Below, piece by piece: positions 59,083-64,000 of a stretch of 64,000 nt of DNA. Under the pieces are notes generated by a model. The model had not been told where the DNA came from. It saw only the letters and a list, made by a program, of their open reading frames with translations, and made no database searches. A program made the position numbers and the translations under genes. The stretch's first letter is position 1. Each line of letters begins with the position of its first letter. The DNA comes from an uncultured Eubacteriales bacterium (GTDB lineage: Bacteria; Bacillota; Clostridia; Oscillospirales; Oscillospiraceae), in contig UQZR01000003.1 of the NCBI GenBank assembly GCA_900545585.1, positions 83,093-147,092 on the forward strand, in the 5' to 3' direction.

Positions 59083-59985
59083 ATGGCGGTTTTTCGTGTG
59101 GAACGCACTCAAAACTATACGATCATGAGCAACTACCACCTGCGGGACAAGAGCATCTCCCTAAAAGCCAAGGGCCTGCTGTCCCAAATGCTCTCCCTGC
59201 CGGAGGACTGGGACTACACCTTAACGGGGTTGGCGAAGATCAATCAAGAGGGTAAGGATGCGATCCGTGCCGCTGTGGTGGAGCTGGAACGAGCCGGGTA
59301 CATCTATCGCTGCCAGACTGTGGATAAGGCAGGAAAATTCAGCAGCAACGAGTATATCATCCGGGAGCGCCCTGTTCCTGTACCTCCGGCAGGGCCGTCG
59401 TCTGCCTTGCCGTCATCGGAAAACCCGACAACGGAATATCCGGCGGCGGGCGGCACGGCGGCGGAAAAGTCAACGCAAATAATAAAAGAGAGACGAAAGA
59501 AAGAACAACAAAGAACTGACTCACGAAAAAAAGAATCGCTTCCTATCCCTTCCACCCCTTTTCCGGGGACGATGGATGCGAAGGGAAGGAAGCGGAGCCG
59601 GGAGAGACCTGTGGATCATCAGGAGATGGATGCCTATCGGTCCCTCATACGGGAGAACATTCGCTATGAGGACTTCGTACAGGAACGCCCCTGGGATGTG
59701 GGGCAGTTAGACGAGATGGTGGAGCTGATGGTGGAGACGGTCTGCTCCAACCGGGAGAATGTCCGGGTGTGTGGGAATGATCTGCCCCAGGCAGTTGTAA
59801 AGTCCCGGCTGTTGAAACTGGATGGAAGCCATATCCGTTATGTGTTCGAGTGCCTCAAGGACAACACCACTCACATCCGCAATATTCGGCAGTACCTCCT
59901 GACTGCACTTTACAATGCACCTGCCACCATGGAGAATTATTACGCCGCACAGGTGAACCATGACCTCTATGGCGTTGCAGCATAA
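59083..59985 (+). CDS. RepA-like replication initiator (DnaD-like HTH plus DUF6017)
   Basis: A 300-residue protein of Tn1549-type elements. The N-terminus is a winged helix (NYTIMSNYHLRDKSISLKAKGLLSQMLSLPEDWDYTLTGLAKINQEGKDAIRAAVVELERAGYI). A charged linker follows (IIKERRKKEQQRTDSRKK). The C-terminal DUF6017 domain has YRSLIRENIRYEDFVQERPWDVGQLDEMVELMVETVCSNRENVRVCGNDLPQAVVKSRLLKL and YLLTALYNAPATMENYYAAQVNHDLYG. It probably supports circular-intermediate replication of the element. The start is ATG at 59083, though its ribosome site (AGAGGAGG, 59069-59076 approx.) is close. Confidence 0.88.
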   Translation: MAVFRVERTQNYTIMSNYHLRDKSISLKAKGLLSQMLSLPEDWDYTLTGLAKINQEGKDAIRAAVVELERAGYIYRCQTVDKAGKFSSNEYIIRERPVPVPPAGPSSALPSSENPTTEYPAAGGTAAEKSTQIIKERRKKEQQRTDSRKKESLPIPSTPFPGTMDAKGRKRSRERPVDHQEMDAYRSLIRENIRYEDFVQERPWDVGQLDEMVELMVETVCSNRENVRVCGNDLPQAVVKSRLLKLDGSHIRYVFECLKDNTTHIRNIRQYLLTALYNAPATMENYYAAQVNHDLYGVAA

Positions 59986-60037
59986 ACAAAGCGATTGCAA
60001 ACAGCACAGAAAGGGTGCTTTATACATCGGGAATATG

Positions 60038-60526
60038 TTATTCCAATCGAGCCTGTAATTTGCTGAACCAAGTGTTTGTCTCCTCTTTGGTCACAGAGGA
60101 AGGAAATACTTTCCCTAAAAGCAGCTTTGCGCCGACACAGCTTGGAGCAAGATGGCTGCTGACCTGCTCCATACCGCTCCCACCAGATGTCGCAAAGGGA
60201 ATGATGGTTTTTCCTTGAAGGTCATAGGATTCCAGAAATGTGTTGATGATGGTTGGTGCCACATACCACCAGATCGGGAACCCCACCAAAACCGTATCAT
60301 AGTCAGCCATGTTGTCCCGCTTCGATGCGACTGCTGGGCGAGAATGGGGATCATTCATTTCAACGCTGCTTCGGGAAGTGTTATCCCGCCAGTCAAGATC
60401 CGCAGCTGTGTAAGGGACAGCCGGTTCGATCTCGAAGATATCAGCGCCGATAGACTCCGCCAGAGTTTCGGCAACTTTGGCAGTCGTTCCGGTACATGAA
60501 AAGTAAGCTACAAGCCGTTTACTCAT
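60038..60526 (-). CDS. flavodoxin-family protein
   Basis: A 162-residue FMN-binding flavodoxin. The phosphate loop is YFSCTGTTAKVAETLA, and the FMN-stacking regions are VGFPIWWYVAPTIINTFLESYDLQGKTIIPFATSGGSG. It lies opposite in direction to the conjugation genes and overlaps the DUF4317 gene by four bases, so the two form an operon. It is probably cargo with a redox role. Confidence 0.9.
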   Translation of the reverse strand: MSKRLVAYFSCTGTTAKVAETLAESIGADIFEIEPAVPYTAADLDWRDNTSRSSVEMNDPHSRPAVASKRDNMADYDTVLVGFPIWWYVAPTIINTFLESYDLQGKTIIPFATSGGSGMEQVSSHLAPSCVGAKLLLGKVFPSSVTKEETNTWFSKLQARLE

Positions 60527-61674
60527 ATCGTCTCCGTCTCCTGACCATTTGTGACTTGGATGGGAAGCCCGTTGACCTGGATATCATCCGCAGGGAGCAG
60601 AAGATAGGCGCGGCCATCGATCACCCTGGTAGTAACTGCATAGCTGAATTCCGGGTCGACCTGGATCGTGGCCTGGGCGGTCTTGACTTCATACTTGCCA
60701 GGGTCGATCAAGTTGGCAGGATCGAGGACGGCACTGACACCGAACCGCTCCCCGCACTGCACCTGGAATGCTGCAACATTTTCCTCCGTCACGCCGCACG
60801 CCAGCAGGACTTTCCCGATCTCACCTGCGGTCATGATCAGGGGCTCGGCACTCTTGGACTCCTTATGCTCCCTGATCTGGCTGGAAAGCTGGTCGTGGAT
60901 CGCCTGGGCGACCTCGATGCTGCAACCTGCCCCCAGCGTATCCTCCAGGATCGATTCAAAGACCTCTCGCTGTTCTGCAGCGGACATAGGCGGTTCCACA
61001 TGGAAGACCGCATCGATAAACTCCTGGTGGATCTCGCTGGGCTTTCTGGTGTAAAAGAGAGCGTTGTAGATATTTGCTGCCCGGTCATCAAAGGCCGGGA
61101 ACAGAAAGCCAAGCTCCGGAGGAGCGACAGTTTGTCCGGCAGCACAGTGAAATTCATTGTCCCCAGGGAAATATCCCAGCTCTACCTTGCCCTCCTTGAT
61201 GGGGCACACCACACAGACGATGTAGGTGAAGACCTCATCCGAGGCATCCGATTGCAGGGAATCATCCTTGCCGCGATGGGGGACATCGTAGCTGTCACAG
61301 GCCAGAAGCAGCAGGTAACTGCTGTTCCCCATGTCCAGACTATCGATCACCTTACGGTAAAAGGCTTGACGGGCCTCGTTGTCCTTCAGCTGAGAATCCC
61401 GCAGTGTGGTGAGCAGGCGGTGCTCCTCGCTGTCTGCCACCTGCTGGGTGGAGAATACGATGTCGATGAGGTTTTTTCCCAGAGAACCGGACAGTCCCTT
61501 CTTCAAAAGGCTCAGATACTTCTCAGCCTCCTCCTGGGGCATCATCCCAAGGGATTCGTCCAGATCAGAAACGATCTCTTTGCTGCTATTGACAAAACAG
61601 CCGTAGATCCGGCTGACAGCGTTTTTCTCCGGCCGCCAGCGGCGGCGCAGCTCATTCAATTCCTTTTGTATCAT
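60523..61674 (-). CDS. DUF4317 family protein
   Basis: A 383-residue cytoplasmic protein of the DUF4317 family, common in gut Clostridia. It begins IQKELNELRRRWRPEKNAVSRIYGCFVNSSKEIVSDLDESLGMMPQEEAEKYL and contains HRLLTTLRDSQLKDNEARQAFYRKVIDSLDM and FFPAFDDRAANIYNALFYTR-type motifs. The function is unknown. The start is ATG at 61674 with AGAAAGGCAG; upstream in-frame starts are not supported. Confidence 0.85.
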   Translation of the reverse strand: MIQKELNELRRRWRPEKNAVSRIYGCFVNSSKEIVSDLDESLGMMPQEEAEKYLSLLKKGLSGSLGKNLIDIVFSTQQVADSEEHRLLTTLRDSQLKDNEARQAFYRKVIDSLDMGNSSYLLLLACDSYDVPHRGKDDSLQSDASDEVFTYIVCVVCPIKEGKVELGYFPGDNEFHCAAGQTVAPPELGFLFPAFDDRAANIYNALFYTRKPSEIHQEFIDAVFHVEPPMSAAEQREVFESILEDTLGAGCSIEVAQAIHDQLSSQIREHKESKSAEPLIMTAGEIGKVLLACGVTEENVAAFQVQCGERFGVSAVLDPANLIDPGKYEVKTAQATIQVDPEFSYAVTTRVIDGRAYLLLPADDIQVNGLPIQVTNGQETETI

Positions 61675-61831
61675 GGTCGATCTGCCTTTCTGCGTGATGA
61701 TCAATGCGATAGGGGGATGGCTTCTTGGCCCTCCACCGCAGATGATTGTACCGCAGATGGATATAAAATACAACAATCCATAAGCATTGATATTTGCAGA
61801 TAGGGATCAAGGGGAATACATTGCTGTGATC

Positions 61832-61878
61832 ATTGAATAAGGGACAGCGAAACGCTGTCCCTTATGACTTATTCAATT
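61832..61878. repeat. nested inverted repeat between the DUF4317 and XRE genes
   Basis: An inner 12-bp stem (TAAGGGACAGCG around AAA) is wrapped by ATTGAATAA and TTATTCAAT arms. On the plus strand it is followed by TTTTTT, so it may be a terminator, though both neighbouring genes are on the minus strand and it sits between them. Confidence 0.5.
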
Positions 61879-61901
61879 TTTTCGGTGGCAATATCAAACC
61901 A

Positions 61902-62210
61902 TCACCGACGCAAATTCTTAGCAATGGCAATCAGACTGTCCAATTGCTCGACATTCAGGCCCTTAATTGCCTCCATTAACTCATGTGCTTTTGTTGGAGC
62001 AGAAGTCTCTGTATCGAAAAACTCTTTCGGCGTGATATTCAGATAGTCGCAGATAAAGAAGAATGCGGTCATGGAGGGGAAATTGACCCCATTCTCAATG
62101 TTGTTAATATAGCCTGGGCTCTGTCCAATGGACAAACTCATATCTCGTGCCGATACGCCTTTATTCATGCGGAGTTCCACCAGACGTTTACAAAACTCAG
62201 ACTGTTCCAT
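61902..62210 (-). CDS. XRE family transcriptional regulator
   Basis: A 102-residue regulator with an N-terminal Cro/C1 helix-turn-helix (LVELRMNKGVSARDMSLSIGQSPGYINNIENGVNFPSMTAFFFICDYLNITPKEFFD) and a short C-terminal helix (ELMEAIKGLNVEQLDSLIAIAKNL). I prefer ATG at 62210, 6 bases after GAGGTGG; GTG at 62222 overlaps that site. It is divergent from the SLOG gene and may regulate it. Confidence 0.85.
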   Translation of the reverse strand: MEQSEFCKRLVELRMNKGVSARDMSLSIGQSPGYINNIENGVNFPSMTAFFFICDYLNITPKEFFDTETSAPTKAHELMEAIKGLNVEQLDSLIAIAKNLRR

Positions 62211-62287
62211 GCCGTATTCCACCTCTTTTCCGACTGATTGTACTATATGTGACCGAACTTTCTGTTTGGTTAATTTAGTTATTCCAC

Positions 62288-62316
62288 TTGATACGACTAA
62301 TTAAAATAGATATAAT
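62288..62316 (+). promoter_or_regulatory. promoter of the SLOG-domain gene
   Basis: TTGATA and TATAAT are separated by 17 bases, 34 bases before the start codon, facing away from the XRE gene. Confidence 0.75.
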
Positions 62317-62350
62317 GAAAATATCGACTATATAGTTTGGATGTGCGGGT

Positions 62351-62848
62351 ATGGAGCATAGAAGTTCTTGTTTTTTCATTGGTCATCGAGAGACACCAGA
62401 TCGGGTGTACCCAACCCTGCTTGAAACCATAGAGCGCCATATCGCAGAATATGGCGTATCTGAATTTGTGGTGGGCCAGTATGGGAATTTCGACCGTCTG
62501 GTGATCCGGGCGCTGTCGCAGGCCAAGCGAGCGCACCCGGATATTACACTGATGTTGATGACCCCATATTACCCAGTCAACAGAAAGGCGGATCTGCCAG
62601 AGGCGTTCGACGCTCTGTTCTATCCGCCGGATTTGGAAACGGTCCCCAAACGGCTTGCCATCGTCCGCGCAAACCGATACATGGTGGAGCGCAGCGATTT
62701 TCTCATCGCCTATGTGTGGCATCCGGCCAGCAACGCCAGAGAACTGCTGGAGTATGCTGGTACGGGAAAGAGAAAAGGAAAAATCCACATCACAAATTTG
62801 GCTGAGGAGCAAATCTCTCTTCCAAAGAAAACAGATGATGTGATATAA
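62351..62848 (+). CDS. SLOG-domain (DUF1273-like) protein
   Basis: A 165-residue Rossmann-like protein. SCFFIGHRETP at the start, FVVGQYGNFDRLVIRALSQAKRAHPDITLMLMTPYYP and RNRYMVERSDFLIAYVWHPASNARELLEYA-like motifs place it in the SLOG superfamily, which binds nucleotide-derived ligands and occurs in some defence and stress systems. No effector domain is fused. It stands under its own promoter beside the XRE regulator. Confidence 0.75.
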   Translation: MEHRSSCFFIGHRETPDRVYPTLLETIERHIAEYGVSEFVVGQYGNFDRLVIRALSQAKRAHPDITLMLMTPYYPVNRKADLPEAFDALFYPPDLETVPKRLAIVRANRYMVERSDFLIAYVWHPASNARELLEYAGTGKRKGKIHITNLAEEQISLPKKTDDVI

Positions 62849-62898
62849 TAAAATAAAAAAGTTTACCCATTTAGAAATTTGTAACCCGAGGTCTTGCT

Positions 62899-63093
62899 AT
62901 GGAAGAAAAACTGGGACAGTCCACGGCTGTTCTGTTCAAATATGAAAAATTGATTTTGGCTGAAGAAGAAACCACATCCGCTGGTGGATGTGGCGTCTCT
63001 CTTGCGGCCTTTTTATGTCCTGCGTTCGTCTGCCCTTGTGGCAGTGCGGCGCAGGGCATTTTTTATTGTTCGGAAAGAGGTGGCCTGATATGA
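62899..63093 (+). CDS. doubtful 64-residue open frame
   Basis: An open frame whose TGA overlaps the ATG of the next gene (ATGA). It begins MEEKLGQSTAVLFKYEKLILAEEE and becomes Cys-rich (AAFLCPAFVCPCGSAAQG). The DNA holds an 8-bp hairpin (CCACATCC at 62972-62979 with GGATGTGG at 62986-62993). It could be a leader peptide, or simply the untranslated leader of the following gene. Confidence 0.3.
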   Translation: MEEKLGQSTAVLFKYEKLILAEEETTSAGGCGVSLAAFLCPAFVCPCGSAAQGIFYCSERGGLI

Positions 63094-64000
63094 ATTTACC
63101 AAAACGAAATAGTGCGGACGGGCGCTGTTACTGGATGAAGCCCGAGGTACAGGAGGAACTGCAACCGCTCTTTGACCAGTGCATCCAGGATGCCATTGAC
63201 GGGAGAATCACGCGGCTTGATTCCCTCTGGCCGCCGGTAGTGGTCAGCAGTCAAGGTGCGCCCTTTGAGGTGTGCGATCTGGTGAGAAAATGGATTGAAA
63301 CCCAGCGAGCAGAAACCATGGATGCGGAAAAAGCCATCGCCTTCAGCGAAAACCTGCGCCGCCAGAGCCGCTGGGGTGAAATTGACTATTATTTGATTAA
63401 CCTGCTCAAACGGGAGCTGCATGAGAAGTATTTTGTCGCGACAGGCAACGAAGATGACTACTGGAAAGAACAGGAGTATTCCCTGAAACCGGGGATCCGT
63501 GCGGAGGAGGTGCCGGAGCCGCTGCTGCGCTTCGCCTGCTATGTGGCAGTGAGCTATAAGATATATGGAGCGAACTATGAATATTTGTCAACCAATTACC
63601 TCTTGGGTTTGGTGGAGAAAGTCCGTCCGGATCTGGTGAAAAAGCTCCGGGAACATGGAACCGGCAGGCTGCCGCTCTCTCTGCAAAAGCGGAAAACAGA
63701 GCACTTTACCGCATCGGCCAACGATGCCTTTGCTGTGATCCGTATTACTGCCAGGAACAGCACGGAGGAGTGCTGCCATGAAGTACTGAACTACCTGTGT
63801 GAGCTTCTGGAGCAGGAGGATTTTCCCCGCAGCTATGCGGTGGAGTTCAAAGGGCCGGAAAAGAGGTATCTTCCCATCACAGGACTGCCCAAAAAGGGAG
63901 TAAACCAGCTCTTTGCCTGTGCCGTGCAGTACCCCGGCCTCCACCCCCTGATGGAACGGTACGCCCGGCTTGCCATGCGGCAATATGAGCAGTACACCAA
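63090..64000 (+). CDS. uncharacterised protein, partial at window edge
   Basis: 303 codons are open to the end of the window with no stop. The protein begins NLPKRNSADGRCYWMKPEVQEELQPLFDQCIQDAID and is helical and charged throughout; it has a repeated aromatic/acidic pattern (EIDYYLINLLKRELHEKYF, YWKEQEYSLKPGIRAEEVPEPLLRFACYVAVSYKIYGANYEYLSTNYLLGL). I do not recognise the family with confidence; DUF6138 is a possibility. The start is ATG at 63090, 8 bases after AAAGAGG. Confidence 0.7.
   Translation, partial: MNLPKRNSADGRCYWMKPEVQEELQPLFDQCIQDAIDGRITRLDSLWPPVVVSSQGAPFEVCDLVRKWIETQRAETMDAEKAIAFSENLRRQSRWGEIDYYLINLLKRELHEKYFVATGNEDDYWKEQEYSLKPGIRAEEVPEPLLRFACYVAVSYKIYGANYEYLSTNYLLGLVEKVRPDLVKKLREHGTGRLPLSLQKRKTEHFTASANDAFAVIRITARNSTEECCHEVLNYLCELLEQEDFPRSYAVEFKGPEKRYLPITGLPKKGVNQLFACAVQYPGLHPLMERYARLAMRQYEQYT

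Larger units (their letters stand above)
42200..64000. mobile_element. Tn1549/CTn-type integrative conjugative element, apparently decayed and truncated at the window edge
   Basis: Diagnostic genes are a DUF3991/Toprim protein, sortase and surface proteins, MobC, a relaxase fragment, PrgI, VirB4, an NlpC/P60 hydrolase and a DUF6017 RepA-like protein, with cargo. Missing between 54.12 and 54.17 kb are the rest of the relaxase, the VirD4 coupling protein and VirB6. No integrase or excisionase is in view. The left limit is approximate and the right end lies outside the window. Confidence 0.8.

Overview
The window is high-GC bacterial DNA with strong AGGAGG-type ribosome binding sites and sigma-A promoters. 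Gene content (YtvI-type permease, dnaG-rpoD pair, DUF1836, DUF6512, Tn1549-like conjugation genes) suggests a gut Clostridia of the Oscillospiraceae type (Flavonifractor/Lawsonibacter/Oscillibacter-like). The organism call is inferred from gene families and composition only.

Layout of the chromosomal part. 1-3.5 kb: WalJ-like hydrolase, rlmH, a DUF2007 protein and a phosphohexomutase. 3.6-5.9 kb: DegV and SGNH hydrolase, divergent from a DUF1836 regulator. 5.9-10.9 kb: a three-gene exopolysaccharide operon (O-antigen-ligase-like protein, GT4 glycosyltransferase, polyprenyl-phosphate sugar transferase) behind one strong promoter. 11-14.8 kb: a DUF6512 membrane protein and a large secreted transglutaminase with six near-identical 91-residue Fn3-like repeats. 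14.9-17 kb: queH and an iron-sulfur F420H2-dehydrogenase-like protein. 17-21.2 kb: a WYL regulator divergent from a flippase, an ATP-grasp protein and an FMN-binding protein.

21.3-33.1 kb holds three marker genes of the anaerobic purine/uric-acid degradation cluster: hydA (dihydropyrimidinase), ygfK and ssnA. A REP-associated transposase (RAYT) sits inside the ssnA-ygfK operon with its frame overlapping ygfK. A 189-bp element with perfect 28-bp inverted ends lies in the hydA 5' leader. Between hydA and ygfK are pheB and an ABC transporter operon. The transporter is preceded by a Tyr/Phe-rich leader peptide and a terminator, which looks like a classical attenuator. 33.5-41.7 kb: a highly expressed surface protein, dnaG-rpoD, manA, sdaAB-sdaAA, a cupin and tRNA-Cys.

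From about 42 kb to the end is a Tn1549/CTn-type conjugative element, apparently decayed. It has a DUF3991/Toprim protein, sortase, SLH and thioester-type surface proteins, then a metK, PP-loop sulfotransfer-like protein, hexapeptide and DNA methyltransferase module. After this come a candidate oriT region, a HigBA toxin-antitoxin pair, MobC, a relaxase reduced to 60 residues, PrgI, VirB4, an NlpC/P60 hydrolase and a DUF6017 RepA-like protein, then cargo (flavodoxin, DUF4317, XRE regulator, SLOG protein, an uncharacterised protein). VirD4, VirB6, most of the relaxase and any integrase are missing from the window. Several element genes lack a normal start codon at the expected position, and near-cognate ACG, ATT, ATA or ATC codons stand there instead.
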